From contig OX344761.1 in assembly GCA_947034895.1 (NCBI GenBank), positions 75,329,839 through 75,393,838 on the forward strand: a DNA stretch of 64,000 nt. The letters are read 5' to 3'. Position 1 is the first letter of the stretch, and each line of letters starts with the position of its first letter. This document shows positions 12,045 through 26,544 of this stretch, piece after piece. This stretch comes from Rhytidiadelphus loreus. Taxonomy: Eukaryota; Streptophyta; Bryopsida; Hypnales; Hylocomiaceae. The notes under the pieces were generated by a model. That model was not told the DNA's origin. It worked only from the letters and a program-made list of their open reading frames with translations, and did not search any database. A program made the translations under genes and the position numbers.

Positions 12045-14090
12045 TATCTTGACAAATTACTAGGAGTTGTAGATAGTATGTTTAATTCCAATTTGGTTAA
12101 TTGTATATTTTTATGGCAATTGTCAACTTTTTGTACATTAAATAGTCAATTGGGATGTTAATGTGAAGGTTTTATGTTGATTTTGGCCAAATAGGTGATG
12201 TGACAATCAATTGGATTATGTTAGGTTAATTAGTGTGAATTGGGTGGTAATCCAAATGGATTCATCGTTTGGTCGAATCAATTGGTGTGCCAATTGGGAG
12301 CAGTCTCTCTTGGGTCCTATTTGGGTTGAAACTCATGTTTTTATTCTCATCCACTACGGTTGTATGCGCATGAGAGTAGTCTAATTTGGCTATTTCCTTG
12401 TTTTCATGTATATTTGTATGTTAATGTCCTTGTAGTTGTATGGTTTGTATTAGTAATTTGAGTGCTAGTTGGATGAAATGTTGTAAAAGTAATATAGATA
12501 TTTAGTGTGTAGAAGAAGTGAACATGATTTGTTGATGAACAATTTGTAATTATAAATTTGAATCTTGAGACAATTTGGCTTGTGTATAAGTGCAACTTAT
12601 AAATTCCAATAATTTTTTTAATGAAATATGATGTTTACCAACTTAGTTGATCTTGTGTATGTGTTTTTGTGTTGGATTGAACTAGTTTGCCAAAGTGAAT
12701 GTACTGAATTACTTGTGTTTGTAAATACAATCATGATTTATGATGTCGTGATAATGCCGTGATATTTGTGCTTGTGATTTGATGCTTTCAGTTGCTTGAG
12801 TCTGAATGGGGTATGAGCATATTATAAATTTGTGTCTATGAGCTATTTGATTGTGCATGTTTGCTTTGTTTAAATGCCTAATTCAAATCTATCTAGAAGG
12901 TGTATGAATATGAAACCAATTGGGAAGTTGTAGAGTTATGTGGGATGGCTGAGTGATGAATGTAAGAGTACAATTCAAATTGGGACAATATGTGTGATAA
13001 ATTGTAAAATTGCATGTTATAGTGATCGAGTCTATTTAGAGAATATGGCAAGAGTGTTTGTTATGTGGCCAATTAGATAGAGTGAAGAAGTTGAAGAATA
13101 GAAGTTGTAAGGGCATTACCTAGTGTGATTGATTTGAGATCCAACATAATCTATATGTGGAGAAATTATGGAATCAATTCAGATGATTAAATATGTGCTG
13201 CAAGCCTAATTTGGATTTACATAAAAGGTAAAGCATGCTAGAGGGGTTGTCCTGAATAGTGAAGACCAATTTGGATAACTTGGTTATAAGTAATAAATCC
13301 TAATGGGATATATTGGTTGTGAGCCATTAAGATTGATTTGGTGCTGCATTGCAAAATCCAATTCGGAGAGGTAGCTGGAAAGCTGGAAAGAGCAATTTAG
13401 AAGAAATTGAAATTTGAAAAGATTAAAATAATAAAGAATTTAAAAAAGATAGAAGAAAAGATAAAGTTAAAGAATTTAAAAGTGCAAATTGGGAGATTTT
13501 CAACCCTTGTGACCATTAAGAGTGGAGTCTAGAATGCAATTAGGCCTAGTGTAAAGAAATGTAATTCAAACATGTTTAGGTTGTATTGTGTGGTAGAAAT
13601 TGATTCGGCATAGTTCATATCCTATTTGACATTCTCCCTAGGAAAAAATTTGATATACTATTGGTAGTTTATACATTTATAAATTATTTCAATCGATAGG
13701 AGTGAAATAATTTATCTCAAATAGCATCTATTTGTTGCCCCATCTTGGAATTGGAGAGTTCAATTTCAACAAATTAATGTAATCAACATGCGTTTTCCGA
13801 GATGATCTGTAATATTCTTTGAATATTAGAATTCTCTAAAATGTGCTCACTATCAATAATGCCTATCAAAGGATCAAACTAATGCACCTTTTTATGTAGT
13901 TTGTATCAAGTCCCTTTGCCACCCATAAAAAATTGGAAGGTATAAAGGTGAAAGTCGTAGCTCCTAAGGTGAAAACTGGAATGCTTAGTGTAATCCCACA
14001 ACATTTTTTAGCAAACATGAAAAATTTAGAACATGACTTCAACAAACATGCATCGTTGATTGTTCACTTTCACACTGTAGGTCCAAACAC
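12045..14090. other. Intergenic, nothing recognised
   Basis: The stretch contains recurring AATTGG/CAATTGGG words from about 12.1 to 13.4 kb but no clear period, terminal repeat or coding frame. The 80-codon frame at 13933-14175 overlaps the repeat described next and is not a gene. Confidence 0.4.
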
Positions 14091-14093
14091 TAC

Positions 14094-15195
14094 AAATCAA
14101 AGTCCGTGCACCCTTTCCTATGAAGAACTTTCCAACAATACCAAAAAAATTGCCAAACACCTCATGGTTTATTAGATCTTAGTATATCAAACAAAACAAA
14201 CTAACTAACTAACTAACTTAAAGTCTCTTTTGTGACCTAGGAAATGTCTTACTACATAAATAACACCCCATGAATACACTTATGGAAATACATATGAAAC
14301 ACTTATGAAAGTATATAGCTCCCCCAAATTGCCATATCAAAAATACATATGATCATCTAGACAAGAAGCAACATATGGATGGAATAGGGCTATACCACTT
14401 GATAGTCTACATTATTGCACCTATATAATTATTTTCTATGTTTAAGAGATAAAGATTATTAATTATAAAAAATCAATCTTTATAATAAATCCAACTTTCT
14501 TCCATATATGATTTTGAAGGAGATTCCCTAGGGCCAATACATCTTATTATGACTTATAGAAGACATGTGATTATGTCTTTTAAAAGTAAATGTAAATAAT
14601 TTCATTTAAAATATAATGGGAGGGAGCTTAAAAATAAAGAAACTTTGAAATTTAAAAACATGATCAGAGGCCAACTTTGTAATTACTTTACTACAACTTA
14701 CTTAGTTTAAGATAAGTGTTCCATAAAGCCAACCTGACTCTAAAAGCATTTATTAATACAAAGTTACATTTTTTTTTCTTCAATTTACCAAGAGTAGACA
14801 CTTTTAGTGACTTATGTAGTTTCAACTTCAAAATTTATAACTAATTTGACAAAGGTCCAAAAACTTCCAACAATTGTTCAACTTTTTAGGTCCCAAACCT
14901 AGAATATGGACAAACAAAAAGATTGGTAGACCATATACATGAGTCCTATGAAACATCAAGTCATTTAGGCAATTTCACCACATAAGTCTATACTTGAAGT
15001 TACAGTGTGCATTTTTTTCCTCCTTTGCAAGATCAATATATGTGAGTGCCAATTGCACATTTATACCTTAAGTTAGGTTGTTTGTTTTGTTTTGTTTGAT
15101 ACACTAAGATCTGAGAAACCATGAGGCTTTCAACAACATTCTTGGTATTGTTGGAAAGCTCTTTGCAAGGAGGGGTGCACAAACTTTGTTTTGAG
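14094..15195. repeat. Inverted pair of a dispersed repeat
   Basis: The arm at about 14094-14225 (AACTTTCCAACAATACCA, then CTCATGGTTTATTAGATC, then ATCAAACAAAACAAACTAAC) is repeated in inverse orientation at about 15060-15195. About 830 bp of AT-rich DNA separates them. The same phrases occur at 31.35-31.61 kb, where one segment is expanded into a tandem array. A (TAAC)n run follows the left arm. Confidence 0.8.
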
Positions 15196-15287
15196 GCATT
15201 CAACCTATAGTATAGAAGTTCAACAATGCTAGTATGTGAGCCTATAAATATGAGCCTTGAGCCTAGGCACATAATTACTCTACAACT

Positions 15288-15475
15288 ATTGAAGATGTCT
15301 ATAACATATATACTTATAATATAAACATCCTATAACTATGAAAGGTGCCTATAACATAGACACCTATAATATAAATATCCTATAACCAAGAAAAGTGTTT
15401 ATAACATAAACACCTATAATATAATTAGGCACCTATAATATAAATATCTTATAACCATCGAAGATGCTTATGCCA
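15288..15475. repeat. 51-bp tandem repeat
   Basis: About 3.5 copies of a unit with CTATAACATAGACACC and CTATAATATAAATATCC occur at a spacing of about 51 bp. The last copy has a partial internal duplication of GGCACCTATAATATAA. I see no coding potential. Confidence 0.8.
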
Positions 15476-15539
15476 TAGGAACTTAGGTTTCTATACTCAT
15501 GGGCTCAAGATCCTAGGCTCGCATGATAGCAACCATATG

Positions 15540-16790
15540 TAGAAGCTATTGAATCTGGAGAAAATCATAACTTTTATGTTGCATGTCTAAATAAAGCCCT
15601 TGAGCTCCTATGCCCAAATTGTGGTTTTTTGGCAACGTAGTGATTTTGGGCAGTTCATTATGAATGGAGTTTTTATTTTTTTATTTAAAATTTTCACACA
15701 ACATGTGCCTAAGGAGTAACTTTAAGGCCAAACAATTTTCATAAATTTTGTCTACATGGTTAAAAAGTTATTGTATGATATGTAGTTTTCATTGTTCAAC
15801 AGGCAATCCAGACAACAAAAAGAACTTCTTTAAAATCATTTTTTTTTAAAATAAAAATTTAAAATTGGTTCTCTAGATTATATATATATATAGAAATATT
15901 TGAATCATTCCGTCTTTATTAATGAGATGAAAGTTATGAGGAGTTTTAGTTTGTGGTAGTTCACGAGTAGTTATGGAATCTCTATTCTAAAGACAAACTT
16001 TAAAGTCCTTTATTTAACTCAATTTTAAATATTTTTGGAAAAAAATTAAGACATTAGGTGTAGGTTTTTTATTACAACATTACAACCATTGATATTGGCA
16101 TTTTTGAATTCCATAAATAAAATTTTAACAATTTAGTATTTTGAATAATTCTCTACTTTGAATAATTCTCTACTTATTATTTTTTTCCTATATGTTGTAC
16201 AATTTCAAATGATCTTAAAATTTTCAAGCATGTAGTCAACTTGCCTTGAAGAAGGAATCTAAAGGACTACAATACCATTTTAGACATTTTTCATACAAAT
16301 GTGACTTTGTAACTACTTAGGTTACATGTGTCCAAAAATGTTTTTGTTTCTAAAATGTGGTACTTGAACTAGAAATGGTAGTTTTGGAGTGATTTTGGTG
16401 AAAGTATAGTCCAAATCATTTAGAGATTAAGTTCTCTATATGTACCAATTTTTTGGTGTTCGCATATCTAAATGCCATGAAACAAAGCCCTTGCACTCCT
16501 ATGTGCAAAAATCTTTCTATTTGTACTAGTGAAAGTTATGTATTTTCTTAAATTAAAAAAAAAAAATTAAATTATCTTTTATTCTAGAAAAAACATAACT
16601 TTCACATCACATGTCCAAAGGACACGAAGCAAAGCCCTTGCACTCCTTTGTACATAGAGCTTCTTATTTGTACCAATTTTGTGGTATTTGGGACTATAGT
16701 GTGAAAGTCATTGAATTTCAAAGTTTTAATTAATCAAAAAATTAAAAAAATATTTTTACTTTTATTTTGGTTGTGACAACAACATACGAC
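15540..16790. repeat. Degenerate dispersed repeat array
   Basis: Units with CATAACTTTCACATCACATG, AAAGCCCTTGCACTCCT and TTTGTACCAATTTTGTGGT recur near 15570, 16460 and 16610. Parts of the same sequence (for example TTTTTTATTACAACATT and ATGGAATCTC) recur at 30.3-30.5 kb. Similar CATAACTTT and ATCCAAATGGAAT phrases occur inside the elements at 42.4-43.0 and 60.2-60.5 kb. This is repeat-derived intergenic DNA with no gene seen. Confidence 0.6.
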
Positions 16791-17021
16791 ACAGTAATAT
16801 AGGTAAATTTACAACAAATACAACAATGTCTACAATATACATACATAACTTCTATTAGAGCCTTTTGCTCTATCAATTTCAAAAGCTTTTTAGAAAGAAA
16901 TTCAAACCCACAAGGGTTTGTATTTATAACTACAGTTCATACTCTAAGAGGTGTAATATATGCTGAGCAAACCACTTAGGTGGTGGAACAACTAAGCCCA
17001 TCTCTACCTTCATACATAACA

Positions 17022-17270
17022 TTAACCCCTGAGCGCCCAGAGCAAATTCACTGAAATCCATACCTTTTCCACTTCAATCCACTCAAGCTTTCTTCTAAGA
17101 AGAGATCCACATAATCCAACTGTACCGATTGATATTCAAGAGGGACCAAGAGGTGTGAAGAAAAGGACTTGTCCTTTGACCGTACTACTCAAAAGATTAT
17201 GATGGTCAAACAAGAACGTTTTTCAAAATAGAGAGGCCAGATTTTGGCCTCTTGGGCGCTCAAGGGTTAA
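17022..17270. mobile_element. TTAA-bounded MITE (249 bp)
   Basis: The ends are TTAACCCCTGAGCGCCCA on the left and, from the other strand, TTAACCCTTGAGCGCCCA on the right: 18 bp with one mismatch. The TTAA may be target duplication (as in piggyBac-like elements), or TTA/TAA may be the duplicated part (as in PIF/Harbinger elements). The interior has no coding frame. It lies about 600 bp past the 3' end of the TELO2 coding region. Confidence 0.8.
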
Positions 17271-17872
17271 GTAGTTGAAGGATTCATACCACAAGCCCAA
17301 AGAATCAACTGTCAATTTGTGCAAACAATTTCCTTCCTACAAAGAGTAATGATTTACGGCATCCAATGAACAATAAAACACTATTCACAAAGCATTAGCT
17401 CAACCCTTGCTACTTAATGTTATGCACATGAACCACTACCATGGTTCAAAAGTGTGGTAAGGTCCTGGGGGTCAAGTACCGGTACAAAATGAAATTGTCT
17501 TTATTCATGAAACATTTGGAAATTAATTGGGTAGCAAGAACTTCTCATGCACATGTCCTCTTGTGTTTGCCAGTAATCTGGCTGGTTTCCACGAATTGTT
17601 TCTTACAAATGGGCCATGATATCAAAAGTAAACAATGAAACCTCATTGTTTAAACTTTGCAGCTCAATGGTTCCTCGCGTATTCACACTACCTCACGGTC
17701 ACACCACTGAATAAGTGGACCCGGGATCTAAAGATGGAGATTCCACCTCAAAATATCTGCTAGCCTGCCCTATTGATATCTTCTGACACCATCTTCCATA
17801 GTAGATATTCTAGATACAAATGAGATAAAAGAAATTCCTGTCTATGCTCAATTCTTGTCTTACAGATTCCAA
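17271..17872 (-). other. Downstream flank / 3' UTR of the TELO2 homologue
   Basis: This stretch follows the TELO2 stop codon on the minus strand. It is less AT-rich than the sequence further left and probably holds the 3' UTR. I cannot place the polyadenylation site. The plus-strand frame at 17441-17638 has no recognisable features. Confidence 0.5.
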
Positions 17873-20800
17873 TTAGAAAGGCATGATGATAGATCTCTCA
17901 CCACTTGTCTGTATGATTCGTGACTGGCTGTTGGAGGGCGTGCTTTGAATAGCACGCATCGCCTGAAGAGCCATCTCTGAATGCAGTTGAACGCATGCCA
18001 TTGCCAGCTGCAAGCGCAATATTGTCAACAATCTAGCAAAACGAAAACCGCCTAGAAAAGAAGCAAGTATCTACTCTTGTTTCGAGTAAACCTGGAATTT
18101 AACTCCAGATGTCCCTTGCTGAATACCTACCAATAAAATCTATTCAAATCAACGTTGATATCCAAAGGTTATCATCCCGCTACACTGATTTGTACAAATA
18201 GTGCGTGTTACAAAATGAACTTACATATGTTTATAACTTTTTACAAGGGAGGAATGTTTTAAACTATGGTATGTGTACTAGTACTATTCATGTTGAAGTC
18301 ATCACAAACATCATTGTAAGAATATTCACAAACATCATTGATAAGAATATTCCTCCCTTGTCAAAAGCTGTGAGCATATGTAAATTCATTTTGTAACACG
18401 CAGAAGGAACAAATCATTGCAGTGCTTCCCCAGTTATTTAAAGCACGCAAATCTAATGAAAAATGAACATAGAGAAAACATACTTTTGCACAGTCGGAAT
18501 CAGGATCATTATTTGCAATGCCAAGGGCCCACTCACGAACCCACTCAAGCCCTGATGCGATACTTAAATCTGTGCCAGTGATGGCCGTGACTACTTGAGA
18601 AGGGTGAAGGGCAACAATGACACGTGATGCTGCAAACAGTGCTGCCTTCCTGACATAAGATTCTGGATGGTTTGCAACAGCCCTGCAATCAATAACCCGT
18701 TGAATAGCAACCCATAGTAATATGGTGAATAACACAATTCTTCAGCATGTAATGAGAACTCACTTCAGCAACCAACTCCGCATAAAGAAGACGCCCAGTT
18801 TAATTGATGCAAGACCACCGCAATCCAAATTCTAAATTAGAAGGAAAATGAAAGACTTAACAAAAAAGTAAAAAAGATAAAACGACTGTACCTCGACCGG
18901 AGCAATTCCAGCAGGTTTGCTCCCAGAACAACAGCCTCTGGCTGAGCTGTGATGCATTCCATGCATACCCCAAGAGTGTACAATATCTTTCCAAGAACAA
19001 TGAACCCCGATTCCAGAAAGTCTACACCGTGGGCCTTCTTGTCATAGTCACGCATAATCGGAAGCATAAATGCCGCAGCAAGTGAAGCAAAATGATTTTT
19101 TCCCGATGATTGATGTGAAGGTAATCCTTTATTGCTTTGTCTTCCCTCTCTCAATTGCATAGAACGAGGTGCCCATTTTCGGGATGTTCCTAGTCTCCGA
19201 TCACTTTTCCGTAAAGGAAGCTCACGTTCATAGCGCTGTGCCCAGCCCACCATAGAATTCCCTGGCATAAGAGCAGGTACCTCAGACCATGGGCCCGCCC
19301 CTTGATTACGGCTTGATCCTGCTAACTCTGTGATAAGCCCTTGGTGTGGTCGTTGATCACTAGATTGAACAGGGAGCTTCCCAGCCAATTCCTGAGCGGC
19401 GTCTGACAGATATAGACAGGAAATTCGTACTTAAAACATCTAGTATGTAGCAAACCAGAAGCTAAAACAGGAGGTCCACAGGCTCTTTTAAATATTGACA
19501 ATATCTAGAATCCGAAATCAGCATTCATCACAAGTTTACGTATTTTCTTCGATTAAAGAACACCTTCTGTGCAAGTTGCAACAATAGCAGTGCGAACATG
19601 TACCTGACATTGCATCGAGAAGTAGAAGACGTTGGCTGATGTCCAGATGTGGAGAAAATACTTCTTGAGTAACAATGACAATGGAACTCAATGGAGCACA
19701 TGCAAGCAAAGCCACTAGAGCACCATGTCTTTGATTCTCAAGTTTGTCCTCTTCTCCTTCAACTGCATTAGCCCCAGGTCTGACATGCACAAGTGCCTGT
19801 GCAAGCTCTTCTGCCGTATTATCAAGCTCGACAGGCATCGCTCTGATCATTTGTTCTGCAACTTGTAAGGATTTCTCAACCTGCAAAAGGATCACACAAC
19901 CAGGAGGGAAACAGATATTTGTGAGACATCTTCACGTACAAATCATTTACTAGCAGATCTAATGACAGAAAGATAGATGTTTCTAGATCTCCACGTTCAC
20001 AGAAATCTATCGTAGACTCAAGAGCACGTACTGCATCCGGGTCATCTGACTTCCGCAAGTTTGCTGCACAATCCCTCAACTGAGAGGGCAGCTTGCGTCT
20101 TTCCAACTCAGATTCATCGTCTGACATGTCGTACGGCTGTAAAGAGCCCTCGTTGTCGCTGTCCATGTCACTGCTTGAGTCAGCATCACTACCTATGGGT
20201 TCTCCCAACCATGCAGCATCATCTTGACCCAGGTTGACAACAGCATCTGGATCATCCTCTTCAAGGGCCATCTTTTCACGTCGCTCCTTCCTCCGCCTCC
20301 GCCTTTCATGATGACCTGAATCTGAAAATACACCATCTGTAAAAAAAACTCCATTTGTACCAGAGAACAAGAAGGCGTTTGATGCACGCAAATTCATAAC
20401 TAGAAGAGACCCTACCAATTTTCCAACCAGGAAGCAAAGCTAAACCTACCAGTTGGAGTGGGATCTACTAGAGTCGAACTGCTGTCCACGGTTCCCTGAA
20501 TCGAACCCAGCACAACTTGAGTGCTCTGTGCAGTGCCAACTTGGTAGTTTTCTTCTTTAGAACCAACGACAGCCTTGAGACTAAGATCATCCCAGTTGTC
20601 CAGATCTTTGACTTGATCCTCGCCATCAAGAAGCAATGGTTTTGCAGGATTAATTGCCAAAGAAAAAGCCAACGCCAAGCGCTTGGCCATCTCTCGAATT
20701 AAGGGAAGCGGACTATCTAGTCGATCTGCATGGACGTGCAATGTACCCGTCAGACTTCAGAATTAAAAGATAAGCAACATCCAATAATTTCCAAAGAATT

Positions 20801-23800
20801 TAATTCTATAATAGGCTGATGTACAGTAGAGATCAGAAAATAAAAAACACGAAGTTGCAGGGCACACTTGTAACTCCTTGTAGAATGGAGCGCATTAGAT
20901 CTCCACACTTGTCCATGTCTTCTTTGTTCATACTTCTCACGCAAATTCCAACTGCTGCTGTCAGATCTGTCTCTCTAGTTAAGGACACACATAAAAAACA
21001 AACTCCGTAGAGATAGCTCTATCAGAAAACTCTATTCAACAAAAGTTCCTTGGATTACATTCAAGAAAATAGAGGAATCTTGACAATTAAGTGAATTGCC
21101 GACAAACAGTCATTTATAGAAGTGCTAGACATCATTCTTCGACAGCATCGTGAAGAATACTCTTCGGTGAAGCATTCTTAAAGGCTACCTTAATCCACTC
21201 TGATTGTTACTGTTTAGCAAATCAACTTTCCACATCGTCTGACCCTGAACTTCAGAGCACATTAGGTACATTCTGTACATACCCAACAAATGGAAATCTA
21301 GAAGATGAAGAGTGTCAAATCAAAACGCAATTTCTCATCATTGTTGAATTTCATGATTATTACTTCTTTGCTGGTTCTACAAGTCACTAATTCAATTTTC
21401 ATTTGATTCACACAATGAAAGAGTTGACCACTTTAGAAAAGATACATGCTTGCTTTGGCAATGAAGCGGAACGAATGAAATCATTGGATGACCAAACTTG
21501 CGCTAGTCGACTCACAACTTCTGTGTTCATCTGCAACTCTCTCTTTCCTGGCAATCTTTCATGCGCCACTGATGCGGTTGGCTTGTGCAATACACCAAAC
21601 TGTAAGACCCACCTCAAGCAGCGGATGGGCAAGATTTTAACAAACAAACACTTGTCCAAAAAAACCATCCTGGCAACAATACGAAAATTGCTCACGTAGT
21701 AAGTAATCGAACGTTGCAAGAATGTACAATGATGCTATCCAATAAAATCCACAGCCTAGGCAAACAGTACAAGTGGATTGCAAGAAACACCGCACCTTGA
21801 CATTAACTCAATTAACTCAATTAACTCAATTAGAACTGAAAAGAACGTATAGTTGATTCAAGTGAATGATTTCATGGGACCTCCACAATACACGGCGCAT
21901 ATCTTAAAAGATACACTTCAAGTATCATTAATTCAATAACTGCTTGCCAGTGTTGATTCAGTTCCATCCGGCACTACAAGCCCACTAGTTTGCATGGTGT
22001 TAAGCACCGTCTTAAACGTTCATATTTGCTAGAATTGCTACCAGAGTTTTTAAGTCCATATTATAAGGCAGGATGCTTGAAAATTGTCCCTGCTCTTCAA
22101 GCACCCCCAGGCTAATATAATACAAGAGGTAATATTGGGTCTTTCAATGTACAATAGATGTATATTTAGATCGCTATTCACTCCAATTTCAGAAATTTGG
22201 GTATATTCATTTGGACTCCGATTATTTTGATTCAAAGTGCATTGCGTTCTGTCTTTCCACTAAGATTGAATAAAAAATGTCAGGAACAGTAAATACTCGC
22301 ACAGAGCACAATTTCGCTTAAAGGAACGCTGTAATCGCGTCCTACCTTAGTCTAAGTAGTTTCAACCATCAGTCAACGCATCTCTCAGAATGGTGTAAAC
22401 CTTCACAAGCACATACCTTGTCAAGCTGTGGTTGGAGAGAAGAGAACCAAAAGTCATCCACAATATGCAAAAAGCCTGCATATCCGTTTCGAGTTTGGCT
22501 AACATCTCTCTTAAGAGAGCCTCCACCCACTTTTCCATAGCATGCGAGTCCTTGATGGATAATGATATTCCTGTCCAGAGATTCTTCTCCGAAGACGTCT
22601 TAAAAACTTGCAGAGCAGATTCCGTCATCTCCAAATCCGATTGAAATTCCAGCTTGGATATGGCTTGTTTGACGTGCTGTATCAGAGCAGGTAGAAAAAC
22701 CGTGGCTATCACACCTGCATGAGTCCGTGCATCAGAACGATGCCTAGAGTAAAACCACGCGTTACACTTATAATGGTTCTGAGTAATCAAACGAGGCTAA
22801 TTTGTCAATTTCTAATGCACTACACGAAAGCAATCTATTCAAAACTATTTCTGTTGATCAGTCTCGATGATCATTTGAAAATGATCTTATGCTGATTTGT
22901 AAGAATAAGGAAATTACAGAGTAACATACCTGCTTCTCCTCGGCGGCAGAGCCTGCTAATAGCTTCACCAATAAATAAAAATGTTCCATCGTCAGCAAGT
23001 TCCGCACTATCAGAATATATCTGCCGTAATTGTTCCCAACGTCTTTCACCCACTGACAACAACTGCTTTGACACTAACTCGTAATAAACTCTGCTGTAAG
23101 TTAAGATCAACTTGCAAGATCAAGTCGAACACAAAATTGTGGACATAACTAACAGCCTACAAGAAGAACTGTTCAGTCATCAAGCAGTAGGTTAAAAATG
23201 CACGTCAACGCGAACTTGAGTCCCAAGAAGGTGAATAGTTGCACATTTAATATTTCCAAGAAGTCTGAATATGGATTGAGCCCATTGATAGAGAAGAACA
23301 CTAGTATAGAAGTCTAAGCAACGAATATCCACAATTACAAACGTTGACAAACGAGAGAAAATAATCCTATATGTACATTCCATTCTACTGTAGCACAAAG
23401 ATATAGGTATTTCAAAATCGACACTCAAACAGCAACTGAAGACACGGATTTTATAATAAGGAATTCATGGTGGATACGGTGATTGGAGTGTAGTTGGAGC
23501 ATCGTGTCCAGCCCTGTCAGGGATTGAAGCTATAAGCTGTGCAACCTGAAAGATATCTTTCAACCAGCTTGCCCGCCCAATGTTGCCAAAACCACTTTCT
23601 TGGAACTTCTGTTCAGTTCGATGACCAAAGGACAAACCAATCTCTTTTACACCATCCTGCTGCACGAGGCAGATTTCCAACAGCCTGCCTCACACCTTGC
23701 ACTTATTAAAACACTTGCAGCCAGTGAATCTGACAGTCAGATAGTCAGGTCGATGGGTGCTGTGATTGTGTTTCTCAGCCATCACACACCAACCAAATTG

Positions 23801-25298
23801 TCCCGAAATGATGGTTCATTGTCCAAACACTTGCGGTACAACCTACAAGGAAAAGACAAATAGCTTGTACAGCCTGGGAGAATGCTGTTCTACCTTTCGA
23901 ATAATTACTTTTAACTTTCTTGTTTGACATCTGACAGCGGAACAGTCAAAAGCATACATGAACAAACAAGGGATGACTTAGAATTAAAAGACCTTTTAGC
24001 TTGAGCACTCACTGCAGTCCTGCTGTCTAAACCAACATCGGACTTCTCCTCCATTCCACGTTCTGGCCCAAGGAAGGGGACTAAATTGAGAAGCGTTTCT
24101 ATTGGAGGGGCTTGTCTGAAGAACTCGTCAAAAAGCCACCTTGCCCCCAAGGATGGGAAGCATGCGAGCCAGTCAGCAGCAATTTCTGCAAGCACGACGA
24201 AACATATTTCGTTATCCAATTCTCAGAACTCAGAATAGTAAGTGAAAGTTTATCGGACACATCTGAAGCGCAAATGAAGTCCAGGTTCAAGGTTTCTGAA
24301 TTCGCTATGATTTCAGGCAAGACAAGAGAAATCTCGAACGCGCTTGAATCAATCACCATATTTTGGCAGTTCAGCCTTCGCAATGAAATGGACACAGAAG
24401 TTGCAATGAAAAATCTTACATATTGTCAATTACCCAATTGCTTTCCCTCTGACACAAAGAAGGCAGCATATTGCAACACCAGACAGACGATTCAAGAGAG
24501 TAGGATAATTCACGCACGATTTAAGAGAAGTGTCGTCAATGTAGGAAAATGCGAGCTGTCATAGAGAGCATGTCTTAAAGTCTGATAGACATCTTTTCCA
24601 CCATTCTCCTCTTCTACTTTGCTCCTGCAAGCTTCTGCCAGCTGCCATCAACATCAAAGTATGTGTATCAGAATGTAGGTTGGTACGATAACACGAACCA
24701 AATGTCCGTTTTGAGAAAGTCTCCTAAATGAAAAGTAGGCAACCTTCGGCAAATGGCTTAGAGGAAGAGTCGAAGTCATCACCTTCTCAATAGCGATCAA
24801 CCCGGACTCTGCTTCATCATCCTCCCTAGAAACAGCTGCATTGCGAGTATTCTGTAAGATTACTTTTGCGAAGCTTAAACCCCAAATGACAAACGAAGAA
24901 CCTCCATTAAAGCAAACAACAGGCTGAACCTGAAAGGAGTCGACATCAAAGACTTATAATAATAATCCGGCGACATACCGCATAAACCGCTAGGAATTGA
25001 CAAGATGTGGTACGCAAGCCAGAAAAATGCAAAAATTGAGAAGCCAGCAACATATTTTAAACACGTGAAGGCTCCATGCACTTTCAAAAAAATAGTAAGA
25101 AAAAAAAGCTGAGCACAGATTACCTGGAAAGGAGTTCGCAGGGACTGAGAAGAAAAGCAATGCCAGCGGGTGCAAGGATCGCAGCACGATCGATACATCA
25201 GAAGCATCGGAAACATGAGTACCAACAGCACTGAGCAAGTCTCCCAGCAATGAATGAAGGAGCTTCGAGTCCTTGGTGCCATCCTCGAGTGCCGCCAT
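17873..25298 (-). CDS. TEL2/TELO2 homologue, 16 coding exons, about 1098 aa
   Basis: TEL2 is the scaffold of the TTT complex (TEL2-TTI1-TTI2), which with HSP90 and R2TP matures PIKK kinases such as ATM, ATR and TOR. Exons by start..end on the plus strand, in transcript order: 25124..25298, 24783..24835, 24518..24641, 23993..24185, 23786..23842, 23478..23684, 22930..23093, 22417..22714, 21446..21669, 20868..20966, 20450..20725, 20032..20336, 19604..19880, 18892..19402, 18484..18682, 17873..18007. All junctions are GT-AG, phases agree, and the sum is 3297 nt. Diagnostic segments are PIRCLRWVLQF (about residue 435), RLDSPLPLIREMAKRLALAF (about 533), the Telomere_reg-2 region (about 715-825, EKSLQVAEQ to LLLDAMSDAAQELA) and HPESYVRKAALFAAS (about 990). 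The start ATG at 25298 fits the family N-terminus; an in-frame ATG at 25412 is less likely. Least certain are the ends of exons 2, 5 and 6 and the start of exon 12. Confidence 0.88.
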
Positions 25299-25349
25299 AG
25301 CTACATGCAGATGTGCACAAAACCTTCTAACAGAGGACCTGCAGCGGAA

Positions 25350-25358
25350 AAACCCTAA
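25350..25358. promoter_or_regulatory. telo-box in TELO2 leader
   Basis: AAACCCTAA, the plant telo-box, lies 52 bp upstream of the TELO2 start codon. Telo-boxes are known near the start sites of translation- and cell-cycle-related plant genes. Function here is inference from motif and position. Confidence 0.5.
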
Positions 25359-26544
25359 ACCTAAAACAGAGAGCCTTAGAAACTTGACACTAACAGCATG
25401 TAAGCTTGACACTTGATACTATCAGGAACTCGACACTCGAAACTTGACACTATCAGCAACTACCGACGTACAAGTCATGAAAACTCATCTTCATCTCAAA
25501 ATAATTTATTTATTTCTAAAAACTATCTCGTGCAAATCACAGAAACCTCAATCTGCTAATTGCACCTTCAAGTCAGAAGCCAATTGATAGAGCCACATTC
25601 AAGGCCTATGAGTGACAAGAGAGGAAATTCCTGCACAAGAACACAACGTCAAGTGCAATTCCCATTGATAGGCAACAATGGCGATGATTTTTGAGGATTG
25701 GAATACTACACTCGCCGCAGTACTTGCTATGCCGAGATACATCCAAAAAGACTAGAAAACACTTTGAACAGAATAAAGCTATCAACTAAGTTGGAAATTA
25801 AGTACCACGTACTCAAGCATGAGAAAGACACAGAAGGTCAAACTTGGAAAGAAGCAAATCAGATCCTCCAGAAACGAAGTTATCTAAACAACGGAACCCG
25901 CGATGCAATAAGACGATGATCACTTAGTTCTCCAAAACATGCGTTTTCCTGGACTGACCAAACGGAATCATCACACTCATAAAATAAAGTCACCAGTAAT
26001 CAAGCACAATACCCAACATATATATACACCTGAACCAGAATAAACTCTAACGAATTCTCTCACCAACTCTCGGCACTGCCACATCGAAAACAGAACATAA
26101 TCCTCATCCACGGAAGCATGCACTGTGAAAGATTCACATCACCAACGCAAATCGCCTCCTCTACACTTCCAACATGAACGACCACGACATCAACCTTGTG
26201 ATATCTACGCCGCATCGCGATTAATTCACACGTTTCCTTCAAATGGACTCGAACTTCATACTTCTGCATCCAAAATTGGAAACTATTTGTACTCCTCTCA
26301 ACTAAATCAGGAATATGAAATGCTCGTACCCGGGTGGAGACCACTCTAACGACTGATGAGCAGCACGATTGAACGAACCGCACACCAGACAGCAAAAGAC
26401 GACGCCGAACAATTCAACGACGGGAGTTACCCTGAACGATTTTGTTCCCCAGGGTCTAAATAGAACCCGGGTATGTGAGATATTTCAGTTGGCCGGGTTA
26501 TAGACTCGTGGCACACTCCTTTGCAAGACCCGGCCCTTAAGCTT

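Noticed and set aside
24112..24564. 150-codon plus-strand frame inside the TELO2 gene
   Set aside because: It is antisense to TELO2 exons 3-4 and the intron between them; the minus-strand exon model explains the sequence.
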